Shown here: positions 51,950 to 61,468 of the stretch, piece by piece
Layout of the letters: each line of letters begins with the position of its first letter
Numbering within the stretch: position 1 is the first letter of the stretch
Source: Armatimonadota bacterium
GTDB taxonomy: Bacteria; Armatimonadota; Fimbriimonadia; Fimbriimonadales; Fimbriimonadaceae
Assembly (NCBI GenBank): GCA_022563855.1
Contig: JADFMN010000005.1
Span: 1 to 64,000 of the forward strand
Direction of reading: 5' to 3'
Length of the DNA: 64,000 nucleotides
Made by a program: the position numbers and the translations under genes
Notes under the pieces: model-generated
The model's input: the letters and a program-made list of their open reading frames with translations, nothing else
Database searches by the model: none
What the model was told of the DNA's origin: nothing

Positions 51950-53404
51950 TCAGGGCATCGGCGGCCGTTTGCCGGTGCCGGGTAGGCATCGCTCCACCGC
52001 GTACGCCGTCTGCAACAGCCGTTCGTCGTCGTTGACAGGTCCTGTGAGCAGCAGTCCGACGGGCAACCCATCGGACAGCCCGCACGGCAGCGAAATGCTC
52101 GGGAAACCTCCCATGTTCGCCGGAATTGTGCAGTAGTCCATCAGCTTGAGCGACATGTGATCGAGTCCCGCGTCACCCATCGGAAACGCCACGCACGGGC
52201 TGGTCGGGCCGATGATACAGTCGTACTCTTTGAACGCCTGCTCAAACTCGGCCGACATCAATCCGCGAATCTGCTGCGCCTTGTGATAGTACGCGTCGTA
52301 GTAGCCTGCCGATAGAGCATACGTTCCGACCATGATCCGCAGTTTCACCTCGTGGCCGAACAGCCCCCCTCTGGTCGCCATAAACATATCAACGTGATCG
52401 CTGCCCGCCGCGATCCTCGGCCCGTACCGGACGCCGTCGTACCGCGCTAGGTTGCTGCTCGCCTCCGCGGGCGCGATGATGTAGTACGTCGTGACGCCGA
52501 GCTTGATCGAGGGCAGGCTGATCTCGGAGATCGACGCGCCTTCGCGACTCATCGACTCGACGGCGCGCTCGACTGCCGTACGCACCCCGGGCTCGATCGA
52601 GTCGGCGAGAAACTCCTTGGGCAGGGCGAATTTCAGTCCTTTCAACGACCCGTCTTTCAACTCCTTGGTTGAGATTTGCGAGTCCGGCAGCGAAGTGCTG
52701 TCCCGAGGGTCGTGGCCAGAAATGACTGACGCCAACAGCGCGGCGTCTTCCACCGTTCGGCCGAACGGGCCAATTTGGTCTAGGCTCGAGGCGAAAGCTA
52801 CAAGCCCGTAGCGAGACACGCGGCCGTACGTGGGCTTGAAACCAACGACTCCGCACAGCGAGGCTGGCTGCCTGATCGAGCCGCCCGTATCTGAGCCGAG
52901 GGAGAGCGGGGTCATCTCTGCTGAGACCGAAACCGCCGATCCGCCCGAGCTTCCGCCGGGAGACAGATCCGGATCCCAAGGGTTGTGCGTGGGGTGAAAC
53001 GCGCTGTTCTCAGTCGAGGTTCCCATCGCGAACTCGTCGAGATTCGTCTTGCCGACGATCACCATGCCATGAGACCTTGCCCGCTCTATCACGGTGGCGT
53101 CAAAAGGCGGTACGTACCCTTCCAGAATCTTCGACGCGCACGTCGTGGGGATTCCCGCTGTGCTCATATTGTCTTTGACAGCCAGGGGAACGCCGGTGAG
53201 CGCGCTTCCGTCGCCTGAATCGATCAGCGCTTGGGCCGTGTCGGCGTCCTGTCGGGCGCTCTCTTCGCACAGCGTCAGAAACGCACGGTACTCGGGGTCG
53301 ATCTTCCGAATTCGCTCAAGCGAGCCATCAAGCGCGTCGTGGACTGAGATCTCTCTCGACTGGAGTTTCTCTGCCAACTCCACTGCGGTCAACTGGCTGA
53401 CCAA
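51950..53404 (-). CDS. gatA: aspartyl/glutamyl-tRNA amidotransferase subunit A
   Basis: 484 aa amidase. Catalytic Lys in VPLAVKDNMS, cis-Ser in GGSSGGSA and Ser nucleophile in GSDTGGSIRQPASLCG are in place. With GatB (not in the window) and GatC it converts mischarged Glu-tRNA(Gln)/Asp-tRNA(Asn) to the correct amide. gatC is 3 bp upstream. Full length. Confidence 0.97.
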   Translation of the reverse strand: MVSQLTAVELAEKLQSREISVHDALDGSLERIRKIDPEYRAFLTLCEESARQDADTAQALIDSGDGSALTGVPLAVKDNMSTAGIPTTCASKILEGYVPPFDATVIERARSHGMVIVGKTNLDEFAMGTSTENSAFHPTHNPWDPDLSPGGSSGGSAVSVSAEMTPLSLGSDTGGSIRQPASLCGVVGFKPTYGRVSRYGLVAFASSLDQIGPFGRTVEDAALLASVISGHDPRDSTSLPDSQISTKELKDGSLKGLKFALPKEFLADSIEPGVRTAVERAVESMSREGASISEISLPSIKLGVTTYYIIAPAEASSNLARYDGVRYGPRIAAGSDHVDMFMATRGGLFGHEVKLRIMVGTYALSAGYYDAYYHKAQQIRGLMSAEFEQAFKEYDCIIGPTSPCVAFPMGDAGLDHMSLKLMDYCTIPANMGGFPSISLPCGLSDGLPVGLLLTGPVNDDERLLQTAYAVERCLPGTGKRPPMP

Positions 53405-53407
53405 TTA

Positions 53408-53698
53408 CTACTCCTCGATGATGGTTGGCACGATGAAAACGCCCGCCTTGCTCGAAGGCGCGTTCCTCATCGCCTCATCCCTCGGCAGGCATTGGCCGGG
53501 CACGTCTTCAGCCCAGACGTTCGTGAGGGCAACGGCGTGGGGTCGCGGATCGACGCCGCTGACGTCGACGTCTTCGATATCCTGAAAGTGCCCGAGCAGC
53601 GCGTTCAATTCGCCTTGGAACTCAGCAAGCTCGCCGTCGCTCAGTTCCAACCGTGCCAAGCGAGCTACGTGCTTGACTTCTTCCAAGGAGATCGGCAT
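53408..53698 (-). CDS. gatC: aspartyl/glutamyl-tRNA amidotransferase subunit C
   Basis: 96 aa. EVKHVARLARLELSDGE and the C-terminal PRDEAMRNAPSSKAGVFIVPTIIE are the GatC hallmarks. The start at 53698 is the standard length; the longer frame upstream is antisense to the divergent gene. A TATCAT box lies 6 nt before the ATG, so the operon message may be leaderless. Confidence 0.94.
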   Translation of the reverse strand: MPISLEEVKHVARLARLELSDGELAEFQGELNALLGHFQDIEDVDVSGVDPRPHAVALTNVWAEDVPGQCLPRDEAMRNAPSSKAGVFIVPTIIEE

Positions 53699-53732
53699 GG
53701 GCAGATGATACCAAAGCCATAATGTGAGAGAT

Positions 53733-55718
53733 ATGCCACTGTGGGGATCACGCGGGTCGTATTGGGCGGTTACCATGACGCTGGTGATCGTCGTCGGCGT
53801 CAACGTCCTTGTCGATTGGGGTCGGCCACTCGTCCCGCCGCCAGCAGAGAATGAGCTGGCTTCTGAGAGCGCACAGTACCTGTTGAACGCATCGAGGCAC
53901 CGCGTCGAATGGCTGACCCTCGCGGACGACTTCCTAGCGGAGGCTCGACGGCTAGATCGTCCGATCATGATCGCAGTCGGAACCTCGTGGAGCCGTACGG
54001 CGCGGAGGTACGACAGCTGGCATTTCAGCAATCAGGAGATGGCCGCGAAGCTGAACAGTGAGTTCGTGTGCGTTCGTGTTGACGCCATGCAGAATCCGGA
54101 GTGGGCCTACCCGCTCTTACAACTCACTCGATCCACAGTCCCAAACGACGACGGATTCCACCTATGGTTCCTTTTGCCTGACGGCGGGTTCATCCTTTGG
54201 GATGATCGGCTCGACGTGAACGAGTTTCGAGAAGTCCTTGGCCGAGTTCTGGACGCGCGGGCACGGTTGGTCGAAGAATCCCTCGCGGTGAGCGAAGACG
54301 AGCTTCGTGAGCTTCAAGAAGAGGAGGACGAGCAGCAAAGACGAGAACAGCAGAGACGAGAGCGGCAAAGGCGTGAGATGGCGGCGTACGGCCGCGCTGG
54401 GAGCCAGCAGACCCCGAAATACCGTGAGTACGCAGAGTCGGCGATGGCCGTCGATCTGCGATTTGTTGAGGCCGAGAGCAGCCGCGATCGCGCTTTCGAC
54501 CTGTCGATGATCGCCGCGGAGCACAGGTTCGAGGCGCCGCCCGCTTCACGTTTGCGGCTGTACCTAAAATTGGGCGCGCGCAACGCAGCCGAGCGGCTGG
54601 TGCGAGAATTGCTGCAATCGGGCCAAGTTGACTGGTTGGACGGCGGGTTCTTCCGCGTGCGCGATCGCCGCGATGCCGGACAAGTTGACTTTAACAAGTT
54701 GCTTGCGCAGTCAACAGAGATGTGCGCAGCGCTTGCGCAGTATTCGATGGTTGCGCAAGATCGCACTGCCGAGCAGGTCGCGCTGGCTGGCGTCGAATGG
54801 GCGTTGCAAATGCTTGAGAGCGGGTCCGGCCTGCCGGGCTCCTCAGTCGCCGATGTCCTCTCGAACGGTCGGTGTCTGGCCTACAGCTTCCCGGTGGCGA
54901 CGCTTCGCCTCTCTTTTTCACGGAGCGTGCGAAAGTCGATGACGGAGAAGTTGCTGCTTAATTCGAGGGCGAATCCGCTGATGATGGTTCGTCGACCTGC
55001 CGGGGCAGATTGGAGTCTGGAAGATGTCGACGAACTGATGGACGAGCTGCGAAGCATCCGAGAACAATCGGCGATCGTGCCGTCGGATCACGATTACGCC
55101 GATGCCGTCGGTTATACGGTCGCTCGCTGCATCGAGACCTGCCGACTGTTGGGCAACGACGAACTCTTGACAAGGGCGATGGCGCAATTGACGGCGCTGG
55201 AAACGTTTCGGGTCGGCTCCAACACCGTTCGTCACGGCCTATCGGGCGCTTCGCGATCTCATCGCTACCTTGGCGATTTCGCAGCTTACTCAGACGCGAT
55301 GCTAGAGGCGTTCAAAGCATCCGGCGACGCCGCTTATCTCTCTGCTGGCAGCGCGGTTCTTGACCGAGCGGTCTTTCTGTACTCGGACGACTCTGGGCGC
55401 GTTCTTGGTGCACAGCCCGCCAGCGGCCGCGACTCGCAGTTTCGGCTCGACGTACCTCATTTGCTCGACGGTTTCGTTCCGCCCGCTACGGTCAAGACGA
55501 TTCTTCTCATGTGGCAGTACGGCGAGCTGCTCGAGCGCGCAGACCTCAAAACGAAGGCGATTGAGATGCTGACCGAATACGGGCATGTGCTGAACGAGTA
55601 TTCGCGCTTCGAAGTCCAGTACGGCGGATTGACGAACGAAAACGGCCAGGCCATTGTCGAGTACAGTGGCGCGTTCGACGATTTCTACTGGACGGCCGCT
55701 GAAATCCTGGAGCGGTGA
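53733..55718 (+). CDS. membrane-anchored YyaL/SSP411-like protein lacking the thioredoxin cysteines
   Basis: About 661 aa. Helix at about 9-30. Residues about 50-130 match the thioredoxin-like N-terminus of YyaL (YLLNASRHRVEWLTLADDFLAEARRLDRPIMIAVGTSW ... WHFSNQEMAAKLNSEFVCVRVDA), but the usual CHWCH is replaced by SWSRT, so no redox Cys remains. Residues about 195-230 are a Gln/Glu/Arg coiled coil. The last 400 residues fit the six-hairpin glycosidase-like domain of the same family (DGGFFRVRDRR...FNKLLAQSTEM corresponds to GGFFRYSTD..W..PHFEKMLYDNA). Start is ATG 53733 or GTG 53724. Divergent from gatC. Function unknown. Confidence 0.75.
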   Translation: MPLWGSRGSYWAVTMTLVIVVGVNVLVDWGRPLVPPPAENELASESAQYLLNASRHRVEWLTLADDFLAEARRLDRPIMIAVGTSWSRTARRYDSWHFSNQEMAAKLNSEFVCVRVDAMQNPEWAYPLLQLTRSTVPNDDGFHLWFLLPDGGFILWDDRLDVNEFREVLGRVLDARARLVEESLAVSEDELRELQEEEDEQQRREQQRRERQRREMAAYGRAGSQQTPKYREYAESAMAVDLRFVEAESSRDRAFDLSMIAAEHRFEAPPASRLRLYLKLGARNAAERLVRELLQSGQVDWLDGGFFRVRDRRDAGQVDFNKLLAQSTEMCAALAQYSMVAQDRTAEQVALAGVEWALQMLESGSGLPGSSVADVLSNGRCLAYSFPVATLRLSFSRSVRKSMTEKLLLNSRANPLMMVRRPAGADWSLEDVDELMDELRSIREQSAIVPSDHDYADAVGYTVARCIETCRLLGNDELLTRAMAQLTALETFRVGSNTVRHGLSGASRSHRYLGDFAAYSDAMLEAFKASGDAAYLSAGSAVLDRAVFLYSDDSGRVLGAQPASGRDSQFRLDVPHLLDGFVPPATVKTILLMWQYGELLERADLKTKAIEMLTEYGHVLNEYSRFEVQYGGLTNENGQAIVEYSGAFDDFYWTAAEILER

Positions 55719-55764
55719 TCGACCTCTAGGTTTTGCCCGTCGTAAGCCATAATTACTTCTCTGC

Positions 55765-55854
55765 GGAGAGGTCGCATAGTGGTCTAGTGCGCTGGTTTCG
55801 AAAACCAGTGAGGTCGCAAGGCCTCCGTGGGTTCGAATCCCACCCTCTCCGCCA
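55765..55854 (+). tRNA. tRNA-Ser (anticodon CGA)
   Basis: Cloverleaf with acceptor GGAGAGG/CCTCTCC, anticodon loop TTCGAAA (CGA) between GCTGG/CCAGT-type stem arms, a long variable arm typical of serine tRNAs, GGGTTCGAATCCC in the T arm, discriminator G and an encoded CCA (55852-55854). It reads UCG. A CATAAT box is at 55748-55753. Confidence 0.95.
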
Positions 55855-56358
55855 CTACTTCGGCTCGTTTGCAGCGTCTTCCTCTCTTCCTGCGGCGAAC
55901 TCCCACAGCTGATCTGGGCTCAGGATAACGACGTTCGGCTCGGCCAGCCTCAGGAACTCCTCGAGCGGAAGCTCGCCGACGTCGCCGGTCTCCCGAAACT
56001 CTTCGTACAGCGCGGCCAGGACTTCTCCCGTCGTCGGTTTTTCCTGATACGTGCTGACCCAGAGGCCTGGCGAGTCCTCGCCGCTCTTGTACGCCACAGC
56101 CGCGACCCACAAGTCTTGCTGGGCATCCGTCGAGCCCTCCGACCACGCGCCGCGTTCGACGGCGATACCGGCGGTCTTTAGTTGAGTGATTGCGTCAGCC
56201 ATAGAAAGCGGGGTGGTCGAACGTACGATCAGTCCCTTTTCGGTTCCCGCAGAGGTGAGCGAACACCCATTGCCCATCGGAGATACGAACGCCTGATTTG
56301 CTCCGGTCAAGCTCTTAGTAGCCGCAGCAAAGCCATCGAAATCGACGGTCAGCACCAT
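55855..56358 (-). CDS. hypothetical protein following the VOC gene
   Basis: 167 aa from ATG 56358. An alternating pattern (VLTVDFDGFAAATKSL, GLIVRSTTPLSMADAITQLKTAGIAV) suggests a soluble alpha/beta protein. No family recognised. A perfect TATAAT (56366-56371) ends 7 nt before the start, so a leaderless internal transcript is likely in addition to read-through from the VOC gene 8 bp upstream. Confidence 0.55.
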   Translation of the reverse strand: MVLTVDFDGFAAATKSLTGANQAFVSPMGNGCSLTSAGTEKGLIVRSTTPLSMADAITQLKTAGIAVERGAWSEGSTDAQQDLWVAAVAYKSGEDSPGLWVSTYQEKPTTGEVLAALYEEFRETGDVGELPLEEFLRLAEPNVVILSPDQLWEFAAGREEDAANEPK

Positions 56359-56365
56359 GCGACCT

Positions 56366-56371
56366 ATTATA
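56366..56371 (-). promoter_or_regulatory. -10 box of the 167-aa gene (leaderless)
   Basis: Consensus TATAAT on the minus strand, overlapping the VOC gene's stop codon, 7 nt from the downstream ATG. No good -35 hexamer was found. Confidence 0.55.
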
Positions 56372-57047
56372 TTGGATGAACGGCGGCCTTCGTCGATTCC
56401 GACCTCGGCTCGATGCTCCAGCATACGCCGATCGGGTCTCTCAACAGTTGGTGCTGGGAGTCGAGGAAGGCCGCCCCGCCCTCGATCATCTGTTCAACTG
56501 GCGCGACGTGCGAAAGCCAAACGGCAGGGAAGTCGTGCTCTGAGTCGAAAACGCGCATGCCGACCGATCCTCCAGAGATGAGGAGGGAGCCGTCGCTGAG
56601 GCGATTTGCTGGCGCTTGCAGCACCATGCTGTAGAACTCAGCAATCTGCTGTACGTTCGACGCCGCTGCTCCGATCATCGGTCGGAAGTACCCATGCTCA
56701 TCCGGCACGATCTCAACCCAGCTTGCCTCCTTTTGCTCGTACACGTTGAACTCAAGCCCGAACGGGTCTCGGACGAGGTTCGTCTTTCCGGGCCCCATCC
56801 AATCGATGACTTCGTAGCCGTAGAACCTGAGCTTGGCCTTGGATGCAGCTAGATCAAGCGTGAGGATTTCAAATATCGTCTTGCTGATCGGTCCTGGATC
56901 GAGGTACATCCGCATCGGTCCGGCTTCTAACACCAAGCCTTCCTCAAGACTGCCGAGGGTCATGCCCATGTGGTCGCGATAGAACTGCATGGCGCCATCA
57001 AGGTTTGGCGTCACGATACCGATGCAGGAGCTGAGGCGGAAATCCAC
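56367..57047 (-). CDS. VOC-superfamily (glyoxalase/bleomycin-resistance-like) protein, two modules
   Basis: 226 aa from GTG 57047. The first module ([29 protein letters not shown] ... [11 protein letters not shown], about 5-105) and a second one ([22 protein letters not shown] ... [12 protein letters not shown], about 125-215) each follow the beta-alpha-beta-beta-beta pattern. The metal ligands are not fully conserved, so enzyme or binding role is open. Confidence 0.85.
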   Translation of the reverse strand: MDFRLSSCIGIVTPNLDGAMQFYRDHMGMTLGSLEEGLVLEAGPMRMYLDPGPISKTIFEILTLDLAASKAKLRFYGYEVIDWMGPGKTNLVRDPFGLEFNVYEQKEASWVEIVPDEHGYFRPMIGAAASNVQQIAEFYSMVLQAPANRLSDGSLLISGGSVGMRVFDSEHDFPAVWLSHVAPVEQMIEGGAAFLDSQHQLLRDPIGVCWSIEPRSESTKAAVHPI

Positions 57048-57125
57048 TCATAGTAACAGACGGTGCGACTAGTACTGAGCGATTCACAACAAGGCCGGCT
57101 CAGTCTCCAGCGCTTCAAGAGGAAC

Positions 57126-57153
57126 TTGGGTTCAAAGCGCATTGGGCTACAAT
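57126..57153 (+). promoter_or_regulatory. promoter of acs
   Basis: TTGGGT (57126-57131), 16 nt, TACAAT (57148-57153). The start codon is 26 bp downstream with a GGAAGG ribosome site in between. Confidence 0.65.
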
Positions 57154-57178
57154 CAGGCTGATTCCCTGGAAGGCCGGT

Positions 57179-59176
57179 ATGTCTGAGACCATCGAAACCT
57201 TGTTGCACGAGACGCGGCGATTCGAGCCGAGCGAGGAGTTCAAGGCGCAAGCCAACGCCGCCGACCCCGCGATATACGGCCAGGCCGACGAAGACTGGCA
57301 GGGCTGGTGGGAGTCGTGGGCGAGGAAGCTCGACTGGTTCGAGCCGTGGCACACCGTTTGCGACTGGCAGAAGCCGTTCGCCAAGTGGTTCGTGGGCGGG
57401 AAGCTCAACGCCTGCTACAACTGCATCGACAGGCACGTCGAAGCGGGGCGGGGTTCTCGGACGGCTTTAATCGGCGAGGGTGAGCCGGGAGACGTGCGGG
57501 TCTTCACCTACGCCGACATGAAGCGAGAGGTCTCGAAGCTGGCGAACGCGCTGAAGTCTCTGGGGGTCGAGAAGGGGGACAGAGTGTGCGTTTATATGCC
57601 GATGGGGCCGGAGTTGGCTCTGACGATGCTCGCGTGCGCACGAATCGGGGCTCCTCACTCCGTGGTTTTCGGCGGGTTCAGCGCGGAGTCGCTTTATGAC
57701 CGAATCAACGACGCGACCTGCAAGGCGGTCGTGACCGCCGACGGCTCCTGGCGGCGCGGGAAGATCGTGCCGCTCAAGAAGGTCGTGGACGAAGCGATGG
57801 AGATGGGGTGCCCTTCTATCGAGAAGATCCTGGTCTACGAAAGGGTGGGCGCGCCGGGGACGGAGACCAACGGTATGAAAGCCCCCGAGTACGACCGCGG
57901 CACGATGGTCGAAGGGCGCGACGTCTGGTGGCACGACGTTGTGGACGCGCAGAGCGACGACTGCCCCTGCGAGCCGATGGACAGCGAAGACCTGCTCTAC
58001 ATTCTCTATACGAGCGGCTCGACCGGCAAGCCGAAGGGCATCATGCACACCACCGGCGGCTACATGACCGGCGTCACCGCGACGACGAAGCTCGTCTTTG
58101 ACCTGAAGGACGAGGACGTGTTCTGGTGCACTGCCGACTGCGGCTGGGTCACCGGGCACAGTTACATCGTCTACGGCCCGATGTCGAACTGCGCCCAGCA
58201 GGTGATGTACGAGGGCGCCCCCGACGCGCCGGAAAAAAACCGCTTTTGGAAGATCGTCGAGAAGCACAAGGTCAACATCATCTACACCGCCCCGACCGCA
58301 ATCCGCGCGTTCATGAAGTGGGGAAGGGAGTACCCCGACGGTTGCGACCTGTCTTCCTTGCGTCTTCTCGGCACAGTCGGCGAGCCGATCAACCCCGAGG
58401 CGTGGATGTGGTACCGCGAGGTCATCGGCGGCTCGCGCTGTCCAATAGTCGATACGTGGTGGCAGACCGAGACCGGTGCGATCATGATCACGCCTCTGCC
58501 TGGGTTGCAGACGACCAAGCCCGGCTCCGCGACGCGACCTTTCCCTGGCGTTCACGCTGCGATCTACACCGAGGAGGGCGAGGACGTGACGCACAAGGCG
58601 GCGGACGGAGATGTCGGCGGTCTGCTGGTTCTGAAGCGGCCTTGGCCTTCGATGCTCCGCGGCATCTACGGCGACGTGGAGCGGTACAAGGAGGTGTACT
58701 GGTCGAAGTTCAGCGATGCGTACTTCGCTGGCGACGGGGCGAAGCTGGACTCGGACGGCTGCTTCTGGCTGCTCGGCCGAGTGGACGACGTGATGCTCGT
58801 CGCGGGGCACAATATTTCGACAATGGAGGTCGAGTCGGCCCTTGTCGACCACCCGGCTGTGGCTGAGTCAGCTGTTATCGGTCGCGCCGACGAGATCAAG
58901 GGACAGGCGATCGCCGCGTTCGTGATCGTGCGGTCTGGCTTTGAACCGTCCGACGAACTCGCTGCGGAGTTGAAGAAGCACGTCGGCAAGAAGATCGGCC
59001 CGATCGCGCGCCCAGACGACATCATCTTCACGGCGGACGTGCCTAAGACGCGCAGCGGCAAGATCATGCGCCGGTTGTTGCGCGATGTGGCGGAGGGGCG
59101 GGCTCTGGGCGACACGACGACGCTCGCCGACCCTGCGGTGGTGGCGAGTCTGAAGCGGAAATACGACGAAGGATAG
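57179..59176 (+). CDS. acs: acetyl-CoA synthetase
   Basis: 665 aa AMP-forming ligase converting acetate + ATP + CoA to acetyl-CoA. [18 protein letters not shown] (P-loop-like), [15 protein letters not shown] and [14 protein letters not shown], whose Lys is the usual acetylation-controlled residue, are complete. It fits with the deoC/ALDH genes at the left end, which would feed acetaldehyde-derived acetate to it. Confidence 0.97.
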   Translation: MSETIETLLHETRRFEPSEEFKAQANAADPAIYGQADEDWQGWWESWARKLDWFEPWHTVCDWQKPFAKWFVGGKLNACYNCIDRHVEAGRGSRTALIGEGEPGDVRVFTYADMKREVSKLANALKSLGVEKGDRVCVYMPMGPELALTMLACARIGAPHSVVFGGFSAESLYDRINDATCKAVVTADGSWRRGKIVPLKKVVDEAMEMGCPSIEKILVYERVGAPGTETNGMKAPEYDRGTMVEGRDVWWHDVVDAQSDDCPCEPMDSEDLLYILYTSGSTGKPKGIMHTTGGYMTGVTATTKLVFDLKDEDVFWCTADCGWVTGHSYIVYGPMSNCAQQVMYEGAPDAPEKNRFWKIVEKHKVNIIYTAPTAIRAFMKWGREYPDGCDLSSLRLLGTVGEPINPEAWMWYREVIGGSRCPIVDTWWQTETGAIMITPLPGLQTTKPGSATRPFPGVHAAIYTEEGEDVTHKAADGDVGGLLVLKRPWPSMLRGIYGDVERYKEVYWSKFSDAYFAGDGAKLDSDGCFWLLGRVDDVMLVAGHNISTMEVESALVDHPAVAESAVIGRADEIKGQAIAAFVIVRSGFEPSDELAAELKKHVGKKIGPIARPDDIIFTADVPKTRSGKIMRRLLRDVAEGRALGDTTTLADPAVVASLKRKYDEG

Positions 59177-59412
59177 TCGCGCCTGTCAGTATGTGACTCA
59201 GCGGCGCATCCACACCGTGCTCCTTCGATCCGCTCAGGATGACGGTGTGGATGCTGACTTTGCGGTGCATCACGGACAAACCGTACCGGGCCTGACCGTG
59301 GCACACTGGGATCGGTTCGGAGGTTCGGGCGTGGGTTAGATAGGTCAGATAAGTCGTATATGTCCTATCTGACCCACGGCGACCCTGGCCCTGCTCCCGC
59401 AAACCACCAGCC
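59177..59412. repeat. intergenic inverted repeats
   Basis: No gene. Two perfect inverted repeats: CATCCACACCGT/ACGGTGTGGATG (59207-59218 / 59242-59253), whose loop carries the CATCCTGAGCGGA-type sequence (minus strand) often seen in dispersed bacterial repeats, and GGTCAGATA/TATCTGACC (59343-59351 / 59366-59374). Neither has a T-run, so they are repeats more than terminators. Confidence 0.6.
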
Positions 59413-59976
59413 TCAGAACTGAACGCCGACGTAGAAGTGGAAGAAATTGTGCCCCTCGTTGTTTCCGACCGCGCCTCCGTTCGACACGTGTATGTACCGA
59501 ATCCCTAGAATCAGCTCATACCCTTCGAACGGACCCTTCATGCCTACGCCAAGGGTAGGGGTCGTGTTGAACAGCCCGCCCAGGTCGTGGGTCCTCGTGT
59601 TGACGTACTGCAATCCCCAGCCAATTTCGAAGAACGTCTTGAACTGTGTCGGCGCGCGATTCCAGTATCTGGCAAACCCCGATACACCGTAGTGGTGCGA
59701 GTTGTTCTTGGGAAACCTTCCTGATCGAAACCCTCCTCCGATCGTGTACATGTAGTACGCCTCGATCACCAGTTCGCCTTCGTGACCCATTGCGAACAAG
59801 CGTGGATCGATCTTGGCGTACTGCAATCCGTAGTAGGCGCCGCGCCGCTTGTCTTCGCTCCCAAGCCAGCTCTGGCCGAACACCGGTCCCACGTGGAGCA
59901 TCCACCGTTTGTCCTGAGCCGAAGCTATTGCAGTCTGCAAGAGCAAGATGGACAGAAGGATGATGGTGCGACGCAT
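59413..59976 (-). CDS. PagL-like lipid A deacylase / acyloxyacyl hydrolase
   Basis: 187 aa, start at ATG 59976 directly before a signal peptide (IILLSILLLQTAIASA). The rest is a small outer-membrane beta-barrel. The C-terminal GIRYIHVSNGG ... FFHFYVGVQF contains the HxSN motif of PagL-type enzymes (His-Ser-Glu triad), which remove a 3-hydroxyacyl chain from lipid A. Implies a diderm envelope with lipid A-like lipids, if function holds. Confidence 0.75.
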   Translation of the reverse strand: MRRTIILLSILLLQTAIASAQDKRWMLHVGPVFGQSWLGSEDKRRGAYYGLQYAKIDPRLFAMGHEGELVIEAYYMYTIGGGFRSGRFPKNNSHHYGVSGFARYWNRAPTQFKTFFEIGWGLQYVNTRTHDLGGLFNTTPTLGVGMKGPFEGYELILGIRYIHVSNGGAVGNNEGHNFFHFYVGVQF

Positions 59977-60086
59977 ACAGTTCGAGACTTTACCAAAGTG
60001 GCGACGCGGCTCGCCCGGGCCGGACATGAGATCGACCGGAGGCTTGGTGCCGTCCGGTCGAAATGTCTTAATACTGTTCGGTCGTC

Positions 60087-60374
60087 CTACCAGCGGCCGC
60101 CCCGGTCGCGACCGCCGCCGCCCCCGCCCCCGCCGCCGCCGCCGCGGTCTTCACGCGGCCGTGCCTCGTTCACAAAGATCTTTCGACCGTCGAGCTCCTG
60201 CTCGTTCATTCCCTCGATAGCGGCCTCGACCTGATCGTCGTCCACGTCGACGAAGCCGAAACCTCGTCCCTCAATGATCCGCACGGAGGAGGATCCGAAC
60301 TTGCTGAATGCGTCCTGTAACGTCGACTCGGTGGTCGAATACGATAGATTGCCTACAAAAAGCGACTTTGCCAT
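60087..60374 (-). CDS. glycine-rich RRM RNA-binding protein
   Basis: 95 aa from ATG 60374. One RNA-recognition motif with RNP2 SLFVGNLSY and RNP1 RGFGFVDV, followed by a low-complexity Arg/Gly tail (DRGGGGGGGGGGGRDRGG). Similar small proteins in bacteria are cold-inducible. A leader of about 200 nt up to the divergent gene is unusually long for this genome and might contain a thermosensing element. Confidence 0.9.
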   Translation of the reverse strand: MAKSLFVGNLSYSTTESTLQDAFSKFGSSSVRIIEGRGFGFVDVDDDQVEAAIEGMNEQELDGRKIFVNEARPREDRGGGGGGGGGGGRDRGGRW

Positions 60375-60592
60375 GTTTTTCTCTTTTCGGCCTTTGTTGT
60401 CGGGCCGTGTTCTCGTTTCGCCTTCAGCCCTCGGTTCTCGAGGGGGGCCGACTACCGGAGAACCGATGCCATGACCGCGCCTGTTGCGTAACGCCTGTAT
60501 TTTGGCACGGCACGGACGCATCCGGTTTCGTTCTGGGCCTGTTTGAACCTGTACTGTGGTAATTTGATTGACTCCGAGCAGGTGTTTTGACG

Positions 60593-61252
60593 ATGGCGCA
60601 CGTAGCAGACGAGTTTCTTGACTTTTTGCGGGAGTTGGAGCTGAACAACGACCGCGAGTGGTTCAAGGCCCGGAAGACCCGGTTCGAGAGCGAGGTGAAG
60701 GCGCCTTTTGAAGCGCTGGTCCGTGAGGTGATCAGCGAGGTCGCATCAGTCGATCCGGCGGTGGATATCGAGCCTAAGGATGCGATCTTCCGCATACATC
60801 GCGACACGCGGTTTTCGAAGGACAAGACGCCGTATAAAGCGCACATGGGAGCCGTAATCTGTCCTGGAGGCCGGAAGGCTCTGGACTCGATCGGCGTGTA
60901 CTTCGAGATATCTGGCCGACGGCTCGGGATCGCGAGCGGGCTGCATTCCCCTGACAAGGAAAAGCTGCTCGCTGTGCGGCGTTTGATCATGTCGCGCGGT
61001 GGCGAGATGGAGAAGATCTTGAAGGGAGCGAAGTTCAAGAGGCTTTTCGGAGAGATCGAGGGCGAGAAAAACAAAGTGTTGCCGCAGGAGTTCAAGGAGG
61101 CCGCCGCGTCGCAGCCGCTTCTGTTCAACAAGCAGTTCTACTGTTGGGCGGAGTACGACCCGGAAGAGGCGAAGCGCGAAGACCTGCCGAAGTTCATCTT
61201 GGATCACTACAAGGCCGCGCTGCCGTTGAATCAGTTCTTGGCACAGGCGTAG
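60593..61252 (+). CDS. DUF2461 (TIGR02453) family protein
   Basis: 219 aa. FLRELELNNDREWFKARKTRFESEVKAPF ... RDTRFSKDKTPYKAHMGAVICPGG ... GVYFEISGRRLGIASGLHSPDKEKLLAVRRLI is the family core and full length is kept. Function unknown in any organism. The start is the ATG at 60593 rather than the TTG 6 bp upstream. Confidence 0.9.
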   Translation: MAHVADEFLDFLRELELNNDREWFKARKTRFESEVKAPFEALVREVISEVASVDPAVDIEPKDAIFRIHRDTRFSKDKTPYKAHMGAVICPGGRKALDSIGVYFEISGRRLGIASGLHSPDKEKLLAVRRLIMSRGGEMEKILKGAKFKRLFGEIEGEKNKVLPQEFKEAAASQPLLFNKQFYCWAEYDPEEAKREDLPKFILDHYKAALPLNQFLAQA

Positions 61253-61468
61253 TTATCGGGTGCCACGGTCGACCCGAAGGCAGGCTGCGATGTCCCCTCC
61301 ACCACTGGGGGAGGGTTAGGGAGGGGGTAGAAGAATCGGATCACAATCACTTCCAAATCCAGGGTCGTCCAGGAGGACGACCCTCCATGAGTTCTGGAAT
61401 CCAATTGCCCGCCGCAATGGAAGAGAGCCCGCAGCAGCCTGAAGCCGGCGCAGAAGAGCGTAGTGCAT
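61253..61468. repeat. repeat-rich spacer
   Basis: Contains an inverted CCCCTCC...GGGGGAGGGTTAGGGAGGGGG block (about 61296-61328) matching in inverted orientation the one at about 12700-12730, and a perfect 10-bp hairpin AGGGTCGTCC/GGACGACCCT with a 4-nt loop (61361-61384). A related GACCCTCCAT core occurs at about 12566 on the minus strand. It adjoins the truncated ThuA frame. Confidence 0.65.

Noticed and set aside
57467-58852. 461-aa open frame antisense to acs
   Set aside because: Composition is Arg/Val/His-rich with no domain and exactly mirrors the codon bias of acs. High G+C genes of this kind give long antisense frames.
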